Source of the DNA: an uncultured Lachnospiraceae bacterium
GTDB lineage: Bacteria; Bacillota; Clostridia; Lachnospirales; Lachnospiraceae
Assembly (NCBI GenBank): GCA_910579865.1
Contig: CAJTXA010000002.1
Coordinates: forward strand, 1 to 64,000
Direction of reading: 5' to 3'
Length of the DNA: 64,000 nt
The notes under the pieces are model-generated. The model worked only from the letters and a program-made list of their open reading frames with translations, was not told where the DNA came from and ran no database searches. The position numbers were made by a program, and so were the translations under genes. This document shows, piece after piece, positions 7,439 to 16,172 of the stretch (its first letter is position 1; every line of letters begins with the position of its first letter).

Positions 7439-8454
7439 AATATCCAAAGTTTTTAAAGAAAAATGGTACAATTGGTTTTGTAGCCCCATCTTTTGGTTGT
7501 AATATAGAACCATATCAAACGGCATTTAAACATGCTCAGGAAAAATTTAAACAGATGGGATATTCAATTTGGCTTGGTCCTAATTGTTATAAGGGAGAGG
7601 GAATTGGAATTAGTAATACACCAAAATTATGTGGAGAGGAATTGACAGAAGCGTATTGTAATAAAAAGAGTGATATATTAATTTCCTGTGGTGGTGGAGA
7701 ACTGATGTGTGAAGATTTGGATTATGTTGATTTTGAACGTATAAAAGAAGCAGAACCAAAATGGTTTATGGGCTATTCTGATAATACAAATTTTACCTAT
7801 CTATTGTCTACAATTTGCGATACTGCTTCTGTATATGGTCCTTGTGCGCCTGCATTTGGGATGGAGCCGTGGCATCCTTCTTTACAAGATGCATTAGCGG
7901 TTTTAACTGGAGAAAAGAGAGAATATTTTGGCTATAATGGATGGGAAAAAGAATCATTAAAATCAGAAAAAAATCCATTAGAACCTTATCATATTACGGA
8001 GGAAAGAAAGATAAAGCGGTTTCCAAATCAAAATGTTGCATTGGAAGGACGTTTTCTTGGCGGATGTATGGATTGTCTAGTAAATTTATTAGGAACAAAG
8101 TATGATAAAACAGTAGAGTTTATAGAAACTTATAAAAAAGATGGTATTATTTGGTTTTTGGAATCCTGTGATCTAAATGTAATGTCTATTCGCAGAGCAA
8201 TGTGGCAGATGGAACATGCAGGGTGGTTTCAGTACAGTAAAGGATTTTTAATTGGACGACCTTTGCAGTTTGGAACAGAGTGTATGGGGTTAGATTGTTA
8301 TGAGGCAGTACTTGGCGTAATTCGCTCTTATCATGTGCCAGTAATTATGGATTTTGATCTTGGACATTTGCCTCCTATGATGCCAATAATTTGTGGTGCG
8401 AAAGCAACTGTGATAAGTCAGGAAAATGAAATACAGATTACGTATTTATATTAA
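7435..8454 (+). CDS. S66 family LD-carboxypeptidase (MccF-like)
   Basis: The 339-residue protein matches the S66 peptidase family. It has an N-terminal GTIGFVAPSFG segment, the nucleophile Ser in GYSDNTNF (near residue 113), the catalytic Glu in FLESCD (about 241) and the His in DLGHLPP (about 305). Members cleave L,D-peptide bonds of murein tetrapeptides in the cytoplasm during wall recycling, or inactivate microcin C-like compounds (MccF). The sequence does not decide between these roles. There is no signal peptide, in agreement with a cytoplasmic enzyme. It is the last gene of the rtcB operon and overlaps the preceding stop by four bases. Confidence 0.88.
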   Translation: MKYPKFLKKNGTIGFVAPSFGCNIEPYQTAFKHAQEKFKQMGYSIWLGPNCYKGEGIGISNTPKLCGEELTEAYCNKKSDILISCGGGELMCEDLDYVDFERIKEAEPKWFMGYSDNTNFTYLLSTICDTASVYGPCAPAFGMEPWHPSLQDALAVLTGEKREYFGYNGWEKESLKSEKNPLEPYHITEERKIKRFPNQNVALEGRFLGGCMDCLVNLLGTKYDKTVEFIETYKKDGIIWFLESCDLNVMSIRRAMWQMEHAGWFQYSKGFLIGRPLQFGTECMGLDCYEAVLGVIRSYHVPVIMDFDLGHLPPMMPIICGAKATVISQENEIQITYLY

Positions 8455-8467
8455 TTTCTGTGAAAGA

Positions 8468-8516
8468 AAAGAACTGCTGTATGAAGGAGAAACAATAATA
8501 CAGCAGTTCTTTTTTC
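8468..8516. terminator. Terminator between the S66 peptidase gene and DUF4317
   Basis: A 14-base-pair stem (AAGAACTGCTGTAT with ATACAGCAGTTCTT) is followed by TTTTTT on the plus strand. On the reverse strand CTTTTCTTTC follows it. It can serve both convergent genes. Confidence 0.9.
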
Positions 8517-8530
8517 TCCCAAATCTAGGA

Positions 8531-9799
8531 TTATAATGTAGTGTTGACCCCATTAATATTTGTTGTTTCATTTTCTGCAATTGGAATAACAAGATATTTT
8601 TTTCCATCGATCATTTGGGAAGTAATTTGCTGTGCTTTTTGGGGGGTTGTTTTTAAAATAATGGTTTCCTGTTCTAAATCAGAAGTAATAGCGGCTTCTA
8701 TTTTTGCAGCTTCCATTTGAAATTTTTGTTCTTCGACTTGTTGGGTTAATACTTCGACTTGCTGTAATAAGTCGATTTCTTTTTGTTTTTGTTCTTGAAG
8801 AGCAAGTGCTTTGTTATCAATTAAATGTTCTACTTTTGGCAGTGTTTGAGCAAATTCTTCGGTATAAGAATCTTCAATTTGTTTTGAAAACTCCTCTGGA
8901 ACGCCAACTTTTTCTAATATGGTTTGTATAGAAGTTGGAGTAAGCACAAATGGTTCTGCATTTTCATTTTCTTCCTCTTCTAAAATTTGTTCTTCTAACA
9001 TTTGATTTAAGTTTTGTTGGATTTCTAAGAAGTATAGGTTATCTGTTGCTTTTTCGGCGCCTAAAGTATCCTGAAAGATAGTCTGAAATGTTTCCTTTTG
9101 TTCGGCAGCAGTTTTGATTGGCTGGCAGCCTAAGAAGCCCTTGATTAACTCGTGATGAGTTTCTTTTGGATTTTTACTATAATATAAGATCGAATGAATA
9201 TCACTGCTACGGTCAGTAAAAGCAGGAAAAAGAAATCCCGTTTCTGGTACACCAACAATCCAATCTCGGATACGAGCACCAATTCGATTTTCTTCTGCAT
9301 AATATCCCAATGCTGGTTTGGAAAGTGTAACAGGACAAATAGAACAAAGAAGGTAAGAATACACTTCTTCTGATTCGTCAAGTGCTTTTTGATCTGTTGT
9401 TTTTTTCATAACATCATAACAATCATAAAAGATAAGAATTAAATAATTTCCTACAAAATCGTAATGTTCTATAATTTGTTCATAGAATCGTTCCAATAAA
9501 TCATCATTTTTTAGTTGACTTTCTTTTAAACCCATTAAAAATTGTTGTCTGCCGCCAGTAAATTCTTCCTCCAATGGAAAATGAAACTCCAATAGATGAT
9601 TTCCCAATGTACCAGAAAGAGTTTTTTTAGCAATATCAAGATATTTGTGGAATTCTTCCTCTACTAGATTAAGAAATGTTTCCGATAATCGCAGAACAAT
9701 ATTTTTTTCCGAATCTACATAACAACCGCAAAGTTTAGTAAAACTACAACCATTTTTAGTAAATCGTTTTTTTAGTTCTAAAACTTCTTTTTTATTCAT
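8531..9799 (-). CDS. DUF4317 family protein
   Basis: The 422-residue cytoplasmic protein matches the DUF4317 family of Clostridia in its start (NKKEVLELKKRF, then GCSFTKLCGCYVD) and in its central block GARIRDWIVGVPETGFLFPAF. Residues about 335-375 form a Gln/Glu-rich coiled coil. No catalytic motif is recognisable and the family has no known function. The gene stands alone. It has a reverse-strand sigma-A promoter (9894-9922), a strong leader hairpin and a GAAAGGACG ribosome site. Confidence 0.85.
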   Translation of the reverse strand: MNKKEVLELKKRFTKNGCSFTKLCGCYVDSEKNIVLRLSETFLNLVEEEFHKYLDIAKKTLSGTLGNHLLEFHFPLEEEFTGGRQQFLMGLKESQLKNDDLLERFYEQIIEHYDFVGNYLILIFYDCYDVMKKTTDQKALDESEEVYSYLLCSICPVTLSKPALGYYAEENRIGARIRDWIVGVPETGFLFPAFTDRSSDIHSILYYSKNPKETHHELIKGFLGCQPIKTAAEQKETFQTIFQDTLGAEKATDNLYFLEIQQNLNQMLEEQILEEEENENAEPFVLTPTSIQTILEKVGVPEEFSKQIEDSYTEEFAQTLPKVEHLIDNKALALQEQKQKEIDLLQQVEVLTQQVEEQKFQMEAAKIEAAITSDLEQETIILKTTPQKAQQITSQMIDGKKYLVIPIAENETTNINGVNTTL

Positions 9800-9826
9800 A
9801 AATAACGTCCTTTCTTAAAATAAAAT

Positions 9827-9861
9827 CCCATTATTTAACTATAAATAGTTAATGAAATGGG
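9827..9861 (-). repeat. Leader hairpin upstream of DUF4317
   Basis: Nested inverted repeats CCCATT/AATGGG and TTAACTA/TAGTTAA make a long hairpin between the reverse-strand promoter and the ribosome site. On the reverse strand it is followed by ATTTTATTTT, so it resembles an intrinsic terminator or an mRNA-stabilising element in the 5' leader. Confidence 0.6.
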
Positions 9862-9893
9862 TTAGTAAAATAATTTAAATTAGGTACTTGTCT

Positions 9894-9922
9894 ATTATAA
9901 GTGGTAAAGCAAGGAAATGCAA
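9894..9922 (-). promoter_or_regulatory. Sigma-A promoter for DUF4317
   Basis: On the reverse strand TTGCAT (9917-9922) and TATAAT (9894-9899) are 17 bases apart. The start codon is about 95 bases downstream. Confidence 0.65.
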
Positions 9923-10046
9923 TGAAAAATAAAGTTTCCTTTTTTTAAAAAAATTCTATTTTCAATTGCTCTAAAATGTGCTATTCTAAAAAAAGAAGAA
10001 GTAAAAGTTTTTTGGGTTATAGAGGAAGAGAAAGGATAGGGAAAAA

Positions 10047-10655
10047 ATGTTAGAAGAGGAATCTAAAAAATTAGAACAAAATGCTGTGGATAGTAAAAAA
10101 ATAAAAGAACATGTACAGCTTGAAATAGAGTGGGTAAAGGAATTACAAAGCAGTCTTGGAGAAGAAGAGTGGCTTCGTGATAAGGTATGTTTAGATGATG
10201 AGGAATACCTATCCTGCGTAGAAGAGCTGTTAGAGCATCCATTAGTACAATCTATGAAGAAGTTTTGTCAACATGGTTCAACGACTACATTGACACATTG
10301 TATTCATGTTTCTTATTTAAGTTATCAAATTTGTAGAAAGTTGGGATTAGATTACAGAGCAGCAGCAAGAGCAGGTCTTTTGCATGATTTCTTTTTATAT
10401 GATTGGCATACGCATTGCAAAGAAACAAAAGAACGTTTGCATGGTTTTTATCACCCAAGAAGAGCATTAAATAATGCACAGCGTGAATTTGAATTAACAG
10501 AAAAAGAAAAAGATATTATTTTAAAACATATGTGGCCATTGACTGTGATTCCTCCTAGATCGTGGGAAGGAATGACTGTTATGTATGCAGATAAAGTGTG
10601 CACGATAAAGGAAATGTATGAAAATGCAGTAAGCAGTTGGACTGCGCCAGTTTAA
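10047..10655 (+). CDS. HD domain phosphohydrolase-like protein
   Basis: The 202-residue protein has an N-terminal charged helical region (about 1-70) and an HD-superfamily domain. The metal-binding pattern is visible as HCIHVSYLSY (first His), LLHDFFLYDWH (the HD pair), KHMWPLT and YADKVC (last Asp). Members hydrolyse phosphate esters such as nucleotides or cyclic nucleotides, but substrate cannot be told from sequence. A weak TTTTCA-N17-TATTCT promoter lies near 9959-9987. It is monocistronic and ends at a hairpin shared with rqcH. Confidence 0.82.
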   Translation: MLEEESKKLEQNAVDSKKIKEHVQLEIEWVKELQSSLGEEEWLRDKVCLDDEEYLSCVEELLEHPLVQSMKKFCQHGSTTTLTHCIHVSYLSYQICRKLGLDYRAAARAGLLHDFFLYDWHTHCKETKERLHGFYHPRRALNNAQREFELTEKEKDIILKHMWPLTVIPPRSWEGMTVMYADKVCTIKEMYENAVSSWTAPV

Positions 10656-10679
10656 TTAGAGCAGTTGTTGTAGTTTAAA

Positions 10680-10706
10680 CACTGGAATAGGGTTTCTATT
10701 CCAGTG
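10680..10706. terminator. Hairpin between the HD gene and rqcH
   Basis: CACTGGAATAG pairs perfectly with CTATTCCAGTG around a five-base loop. It lies between two convergent stops. The T runs are short on both sides, but position and symmetry favour a shared terminator. Confidence 0.7.
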
Positions 10707-10722
10707 CTAATATAGTTTAGAA

Positions 10723-12459
10723 TTAAGAAATAGATGTGATTCCACGAATATCTGGTTCAATTAACATAGAATAATTTGTATGATAGATAACAAAGCCAGG
10801 TTTTCCGCCATTTACTTTTTTAACATTCTTTTTTTCAGTATAATCAATTTCTACTTTTTTTGTATCCCGTCCTTTGGAATAATAAGCAGCTAAACGGCCT
10901 GCTTCCTCAAAAGTTTGATCAGGAAGTTCTTGTCCATTTGTTTTTACAATAACATGAGAACCAGGGATTCCTTTTGCATGGAACCACCAATCATTTCCTA
11001 TGGCAAACTGAAAGGTCAATTCTTCATTTTGATAATTATTTTTTCCAACATAAATATGAAAGCCATCGCTAGAAATATAGTGAAAAGGTTTGCTAGTGAT
11101 CTTTTGTTTTTTAATAGTGTTTTGTTTTCGGCGGATATATCCACAAGCAATAAGTTCTTCTTTAATTTCTTGCAGATCTTCTTCTAATAGTGCAATATCA
11201 AGGGCAGTAGCTACAGATTCTAGATGTATCATTTCATTTTCTGTTTCTTTTATTAGTTCAGAAAGAGCTTCATAGGTTCGCTTTAGTTTTCCATATTTGT
11301 CAAAATATTTTTTTGCATTTTCTTGTGGTGTAAGATCTTGATTTAAAGGAATGGTAATCATTTCATTGTTGTAATAGTTTAATGTGGTTAGTTCTTTACT
11401 GCCTTCTGGCAAACCATATCCATAAGTGTGAATCAATTCACCATAAATTTTGTATTTTTCTCGTTTTTCGGTATCCTTTAATTGTTTTTGCTGCAGGTCA
11501 TATTTTTTTCGGTTTCGTTCCAGTGCTGTTTGTACAATTCGGCGCAAATCAACAGATTTTTGACGAATTCTTGTAACTGTATTTTTAGAAGCATAATATT
11601 GTTCTAAAACCATACTGATGCTGTTAAAAGAAACAGTTTGCGCTTCAGGATAAAGAGTTAAAGGCAAAGAAGAAAATTCAATTGGTTCCTTCTCTTTATA
11701 ATAAATCGTTGGATAAAACTCTTGCTGCCGAACCGATTCCATAATTCTATCAAACTTATGAAAAAGGTGTGTTGCTTCAATTGGTGTTAAGGTATTTGCT
11801 GGAAGAGAGGAATCCATATCTGCTTGGAAGCAAATTTCTTCTGCTAGAATAGGACTAATACCAGTAAGAGAGGAATAAAGTGCTTTTACAAGCGGCATAG
11901 GTTTCTTTAGAACAAAGGTACAAAATTCTTCTTCTGTAATAAGCAAAGGATGTTTTTTCTTCTGTGTTTCAGGAATAAAATAAGTTCTTCCAGGGAGTAC
12001 TTCCCGTATAGAACTAACCTGAGCAGAGACATGCTTAATGCTATCAAGGATCAAATCTCCATCACGAAAAATAATATTACTATGTTTTCCCATTAATTCA
12101 ATTGTAAGCTGTTTTTTGCAGGTATCTCCCAATTCATTTCGATGTTCAATTTCAAAATGAACAATACGTTCTAGTTCTGGTTGTGTGATACAAGTAATAC
12201 GCCCGCCATTGATATGCTTTCGAAGCAGCATACAAAAATTTGGTGCAGTAATTGGACTTGGTTTTGTAGTCTCTGTTAGATAGAGAAGAGGAAGGGAAGC
12301 ACTTGCTGAAAGAAGAAGTTTATAAGATTCTTTTTTGGTTTTTATTGTAAGAAGTAATTCATCTGTTTCTGGCTGTGCAATCTTACTGATACGTCCATCA
12401 ATTAACGTTTGATTAAGTTCACAGACCAAATTTGATACAACAATTCCATCAAATGACAT
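10723..12459 (-). CDS. rqcH: NFACT family ribosome-quality-control protein RqcH (FbpA-like)
   Basis: The protein of about 578 residues has the NFACT arrangement: an N-terminal NFACT-N domain starting MSFDGIVVSNLVCEL, two helix-hairpin-helix segments, a long coiled coil (about residues 270-420), and the NFACT-R (DUF814) domain with HIYVGKNNYQNEELTF, WWFHAKGIPGSHVI and KPGFVIY. RqcH binds 60S-like stalled large subunits and directs alanine tailing of blocked peptides; homologues were first named fibronectin-binding proteins. I chose the ATG at 12459 because the family begins M-x-FDG and AAAGGAT lies a suitable distance before it. The ATG at 12486 has no ribosome site. Confidence 0.92.
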   Translation of the reverse strand: MSFDGIVVSNLVCELNQTLIDGRISKIAQPETDELLLTIKTKKESYKLLLSASASLPLLYLTETTKPSPITAPNFCMLLRKHINGGRITCITQPELERIVHFEIEHRNELGDTCKKQLTIELMGKHSNIIFRDGDLILDSIKHVSAQVSSIREVLPGRTYFIPETQKKKHPLLITEEEFCTFVLKKPMPLVKALYSSLTGISPILAEEICFQADMDSSLPANTLTPIEATHLFHKFDRIMESVRQQEFYPTIYYKEKEPIEFSSLPLTLYPEAQTVSFNSISMVLEQYYASKNTVTRIRQKSVDLRRIVQTALERNRKKYDLQQKQLKDTEKREKYKIYGELIHTYGYGLPEGSKELTTLNYYNNEMITIPLNQDLTPQENAKKYFDKYGKLKRTYEALSELIKETENEMIHLESVATALDIALLEEDLQEIKEELIACGYIRRKQNTIKKQKITSKPFHYISSDGFHIYVGKNNYQNEELTFQFAIGNDWWFHAKGIPGSHVIVKTNGQELPDQTFEEAGRLAAYYSKGRDTKKVEIDYTEKKNVKKVNGGKPGFVIYHTNYSMLIEPDIRGITSIS

Positions 12460-12486
12460 AAAAAAATCAATCCTTTCTAAATTCAT

Positions 12487-12823
12487 ATTACTTAAGTCAT
12501 AATACTGACACTCTTTCTATAATTAATTTGAAGTAGTGGTAGATTAAAATTTATATTTTATTGTGAAAATTTAGTAGAAGCAATATAATAAATATAACAT
12601 TAGCCTACTTTTCTGTCAAATAAAATAAAAGGATAAAAATAATTCTTTTGATAATGCCTTTTTATTTCTAAAATGCCAGAAAAATAGTAGATTATTACTA
12701 TAAAATTTGATATAATAAATAAAATTAAATAATAGATAGAAAGAAATAGGAATAATAAATTAATAAATAGAATAAAAGTAGAAGATTGCTATTTAGAAGG
12801 AAACTTCAAAGGAGAAATTGGAT
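12487..12823. other. A/T-rich region between rqcH and the cyclic-di-GMP gene
   Basis: It contains no credible gene. TTGTGA (12561-12566) and TATAAT (12584-12589) are 17 bases apart and could start a transcript with a leader of about 230 bases. A second TATAAT at 12711-12716 has only a weak -35 (TAGATT). No riboswitch fold was recognised. Confidence 0.4.
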
Positions 12824-15466
12824 ATGGATACAAAACGAACAATACTAATTATAAATGAAGAACGATTAAGTCGTAAATTATTTAATAAAATGTTAGAGAC
12901 AGAATATATTGTACTTTCGGCAGAGAATAAGACAGAGGCTTTACAAATACTTCAAAAAAATCAGTGGAAAAAACGAATTTCGGCAATTTTTTTTGCAGTC
13001 GATTTTTCTACTTCATTGGATGCCAATCCATATGAAATTTTAGAAGAGATTCGAAAGGAAGATTTTTTTTCGGAAGTTCCAATTATTGCAACTATTAAAG
13101 AAGCAAAGGAACAAGTAGGATTAGAAGCATTAAAACATGGAGCAAATGATTATATTTTACCTCCTTATTATAATGAGATTGTTCTTCTCCGATTAAAAAA
13201 TTTAATACAGGCAGCGGAAGCAAGAACCGTTTTAAATATATTAGAAACAGATGCATTGACGGGACTTTTTACAAAAGATGCATTCTGCCGTAAAGTGGAA
13301 GCTATTTTAGAAACAAGTGAAACAGAGTATTATTTGGTAGCTGCTGATTTGGAACGTTTTAAAGTGTTTAATGATTCCTATGGAGAAGTAGAAGGAGATA
13401 ATTTATTAAGACGTATAGCAAAATTATTACAAAAAGAATTTGATGAGGAAACTGTATTAGCTCGTGGTTATGCAGATCAATTTTTTTTATTTACAAAAGA
13501 ACAGAATGATTTGGAAGAAAAACTTTTAAGGATTTCCGATCAGGTACAGGATTTTTTTCCTTTTACAAAAATTATTTTAAAATTTGGAATTTATGATATT
13601 AGTGAAAAGGAGTCGATTGTACGAGCGATGTGTGATCGGGCTGCTTTGGCGATTGGAATGATTAAAAATCAGTATGATAAAGTATTTTGTTATTATAATG
13701 ATACAATTAGGGAAAATCTAGTGATTGAACAAAAGATAACTAGTCTTATGAATCAAGCATTGGAATTGCATCAATTTCAGGTATATTATCAACCAAAGTT
13801 TGATGCAGAAGTAGAGAGTGTAGTAGGTGCAGAAGCATTAGTGCGTTGGATTCATCCAGAGTATGGATTTTTGTCCCCAAGTGAATTTATTCCAGTATTT
13901 GAAAAAAATGGATTTATTACAGAAGTAGATAAATATGTATGGGAAGAAGTTTGTATTTTTTTAAAAAGACAAAAGGATCATCATAGAGAAAATATTCCAA
14001 TTTCAGTAAATGTTTCTCGAAAGGATATCTATAATGAAGATTTAATTACCTATTTTCCAAAATTAATTGAAAAATACGAATTGGAGCCTCGCTGGTTGCA
14101 TTTGGAAGTAACAGAGTCAGCATATTCAGAAGATCCACAGGAATTAATTAAAGTAATTACACAACTACGAAAGAAGGGATTTGTAATTGAAATGGATGAT
14201 TTTGGAAGTGGTTATTCTTCTTTAAATGCGCTTTCTGAGCTTCCCATTGATATATTAAAGTTGGATATGAAGTTTATTCAAAATGAGTTTTTACATAAAA
14301 ATTCAAAAAATATTATTAGTTCTGTGATTAATTTAGCGAGATGGATGAATTTATTAATTGTAGCAGAGGGCGTGGAAAGCTTAGAACAGTTGGAACATTT
14401 AAGAGAATTAAAATGTAATATTATACAAGGATATTATTTTGCAAAACCGATGCAGGCAGAAGAATTGGAAAAAATGTTAGAAGAATGGGAGATACAACCA
14501 GTCTATGATATTGATTCTTATATTCAAAATACAATGAAGAAAAAAGAAAAACTAGTGGAAACAAATTTAATGTTGGTAGTAGATGATTTAGCATTAAATC
14601 GTATGATTCTTCGAGAATATTTTGAAGGACAATATAATATCAAAGAGTTTGATAATGGAATAGGTGCTTGGGAATTTATTCAAAGACATTATAAAAAGAT
14701 TACGATTATTATGTTAGATTTGTATATGCCTGGACTAGATGGATTTGAGTTATTAAAGCGGTTAAAAACAGATGAATTATATAGACAGATTCCAGTTATT
14801 ATTACTTCACAGGCTGGAAAAGAATTAGAAAAGAGGGTGCCAGGAATTCAAGTAGAAGGTTTGTTATCAAAACCATATCTAAAGGAAGAGGCACAACAGT
14901 TAGTAACCGATGCATTAGTTAATCGGATGCGAGTGTTTAAATGGGGGAAGAAAGGATTACAACAGCGATTTTTTGAAACAATGGAAGCTTCTTTGGATGA
15001 ACTTACTAGAGTATTAAATCCAAATGCGTTTGAACGGGAGGCACGGGAATTTTTACGAGGGCAAGAAAAAGGAGTTTTAGTTTTTTTAAAGATTGATCGA
15101 CTAGAAGAAATTATAGAAAAAACAAAAGAAGTAACCGAAGATGGATTATTAATTACAGTAGCAGAATTGTTAAAACACAATGTTCGAAATTATGATTTAA
15201 TTGGAAGAATGGAAGAAAATCAATTTGCTGTGCTTTTGAAAGCTTCTATGACACAGGACAAATTGAAAAATCGAATTGGCGGGCTACAAAACTGCTTGAA
15301 TTTTTGCGTACAGGATATTCCAATTAGTTGTACATTTGGCGTTTGCCCTTGTATGGAGGAAGATCACGATTATGAAACTCTTTATGAAAATGCAAAACGG
15401 GCTTTTTTAATCGCACAAAAAGAGGGTGGAAACCAGTATCGAATTAGTGAACGAATGATGGCTTAG
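12824..15466 (+). CDS. Five-domain cyclic-di-GMP phosphodiesterase: REC-GGDEF-EAL-REC-GGDEF
   Basis: The protein of about 880 residues has two receiver-GGDEF units around one EAL domain. The first receiver (about 3-125) lacks the acidic pair (NEE) and the conserved Lys (PPY). The first GGDEF domain (about 140-290) has GYADQ instead of GGDEF. The EAL domain (about 320-555) keeps EALVRW, EVTES, DDFGSGYSSL, LKLD, AEGVE and QGYYFAKP, so phosphodiesterase activity is expected. The second receiver (about 575-690) is intact: VVDD, LDLYMPGLDG, SKPY. The final GGDEF (about 710-875) has MEENQ. It should hydrolyse cyclic-di-GMP under control of phosphorylation at the second receiver. AAAGGAG lies 9 bases before ATG 12824; the upstream TTG is too close. 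Confidence 0.9.
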   Translation: MDTKRTILIINEERLSRKLFNKMLETEYIVLSAENKTEALQILQKNQWKKRISAIFFAVDFSTSLDANPYEILEEIRKEDFFSEVPIIATIKEAKEQVGLEALKHGANDYILPPYYNEIVLLRLKNLIQAAEARTVLNILETDALTGLFTKDAFCRKVEAILETSETEYYLVAADLERFKVFNDSYGEVEGDNLLRRIAKLLQKEFDEETVLARGYADQFFLFTKEQNDLEEKLLRISDQVQDFFPFTKIILKFGIYDISEKESIVRAMCDRAALAIGMIKNQYDKVFCYYNDTIRENLVIEQKITSLMNQALELHQFQVYYQPKFDAEVESVVGAEALVRWIHPEYGFLSPSEFIPVFEKNGFITEVDKYVWEEVCIFLKRQKDHHRENIPISVNVSRKDIYNEDLITYFPKLIEKYELEPRWLHLEVTESAYSEDPQELIKVITQLRKKGFVIEMDDFGSGYSSLNALSELPIDILKLDMKFIQNEFLHKNSKNIISSVINLARWMNLLIVAEGVESLEQLEHLRELKCNIIQGYYFAKPMQAEELEKMLEEWEIQPVYDIDSYIQNTMKKKEKLVETNLMLVVDDLALNRMILREYFEGQYNIKEFDNGIGAWEFIQRHYKKITIIMLDLYMPGLDGFELLKRLKTDELYRQIPVIITSQAGKELEKRVPGIQVEGLLSKPYLKEEAQQLVTDALVNRMRVFKWGKKGLQQRFFETMEASLDELTRVLNPNAFEREAREFLRGQEKGVLVFLKIDRLEEIIEKTKEVTEDGLLITVAELLKHNVRNYDLIGRMEENQFAVLLKASMTQDKLKNRIGGLQNCLNFCVQDIPISCTFGVCPCMEEDHDYETLYENAKRAFLIAQKEGGNQYRISERMMA

Positions 15467-15485
15467 GAATAGAAGATAAAGTTCG

Positions 15486-15516
15486 ACAGCAACAGTGTTA
15501 ATGTTGCTGTTTTTTC
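15486..15516 (+). terminator. Rho-independent terminator
   Basis: ACAGCAACA pairs with TGTTGCTGT around a seven-base loop and is followed by five or more T. It ends the cyclic-di-GMP gene transcript. Confidence 0.9.
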
Positions 15517-15569
15517 TGTAAAATTTCAATAAACAAAATATTCGGTTTCTGAAATATTTCTAAAAGCAC

Positions 15570-15598
15570 TTGTATTTTGTGGTAAAGTTTGTTATGCT
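15570..15598 (+). promoter_or_regulatory. Sigma-A promoter of the marR-type gene
   Basis: TTGTAT (15570-15575) and TATGCT (15593-15598) are 17 bases apart. The predicted transcription start lies inside the operator at 15600-15615. Confidence 0.6.
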
Positions 15599-15599
15599 A

Positions 15600-15615
15600 T
15601 GTTAGCAGCCTAACA
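15600..15615. promoter_or_regulatory. Predicted MarR operator 1
   Basis: The perfect inverted repeat TGTTAG-CAGC-CTAACA sits just after the -10 box and before the ribosome site. The same geometry recurs at 16118-16133 before the exporter genes, which points to the MarR protein encoded between them. Confidence 0.6.
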
Positions 15616-15630
15616 AAAGGAGGGAGTCAG

Positions 15631-16074
15631 ATGTGCTTTCATGGTCATCGGCATATGGGCGGTGAGATTAAGATGATTTCAAATTTAATTCAACGTAATG
15701 TCTATTCTGCTTTTGATGTACCAGAAGTGACACGAACACAAGGATGGATTATTGGGTTTATTCGGATGCGGGATAAGACTGGATTGGAAACGTTTCAGAA
15801 AGATATAGAAAAAGCATATGAAATTCGCCGTTCTACCGCAACTGGAATTTTACAATTATTGGAGAAAAATGGCTATTTAAAGAGACAAAGCGTTTCGGAA
15901 GATGCCAGATTAAAGAAATTAGTACTTACAGCAAAGGCAATTGAAGTACACGATCAAATTATAGCTAGAATGGAAGCATTTGAAAAACGGCTTTCAGAGG
16001 GAATTTCAGAGGAAGAAAAAGAAGTTTTTTTTCGAATTATGGATCAGATGAAAAAAAACTTAAATTGTATGTAA
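15631..16074 (+). CDS. MarR family transcriptional regulator
   Basis: The 147-residue protein has the MarR winged-helix pattern: N-terminal dimerisation helices, TRTQGWIIGFI, recognition helix region YEIRRSTATGILQLLEKNGYLKR, wing SVSEDARLKKLVL, and C-terminal helices. MarR proteins usually repress and release DNA on binding a small molecule. The start ATG at 15631 follows AAAGGAGGG; an upstream frame extension to 15589 lacks a ribosome site and would cover the promoter. The two following ABC genes form the likely target, in the common arrangement of a MarR repressor next to a heterodimeric drug exporter. Confidence 0.9.
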   Translation: MCFHGHRHMGGEIKMISNLIQRNVYSAFDVPEVTRTQGWIIGFIRMRDKTGLETFQKDIEKAYEIRRSTATGILQLLEKNGYLKRQSVSEDARLKKLVLTAKAIEVHDQIIARMEAFEKRLSEGISEEEKEVFFRIMDQMKKNLNCM

Positions 16075-16117
16075 AAAATAGGTTTAAATAAAATAAAAAT
16101 ACTATTTTTCACTAAAA

Positions 16118-16133
16118 TGTTAGGATACTTACA
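16118..16133. promoter_or_regulatory. Predicted MarR operator 2
   Basis: TGTTAG-GATA-CTTACA has the same half-site and four-base spacer as operator 1, with one mismatch. A further GTTAGGA copy follows at 16134-16140. It lies 40 bases before the exporter start. Confidence 0.5.
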
Positions 16134-16172
16134 GTTAGGAACAAAACAAATAAAAAAGAAAGGATGAGAGAG

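Noticed and set aside
12487..12823. Cyclic-di-GMP riboswitch before the EAL protein
   Set aside because: None of the conserved GEMM segments were seen in this A/T-rich region.
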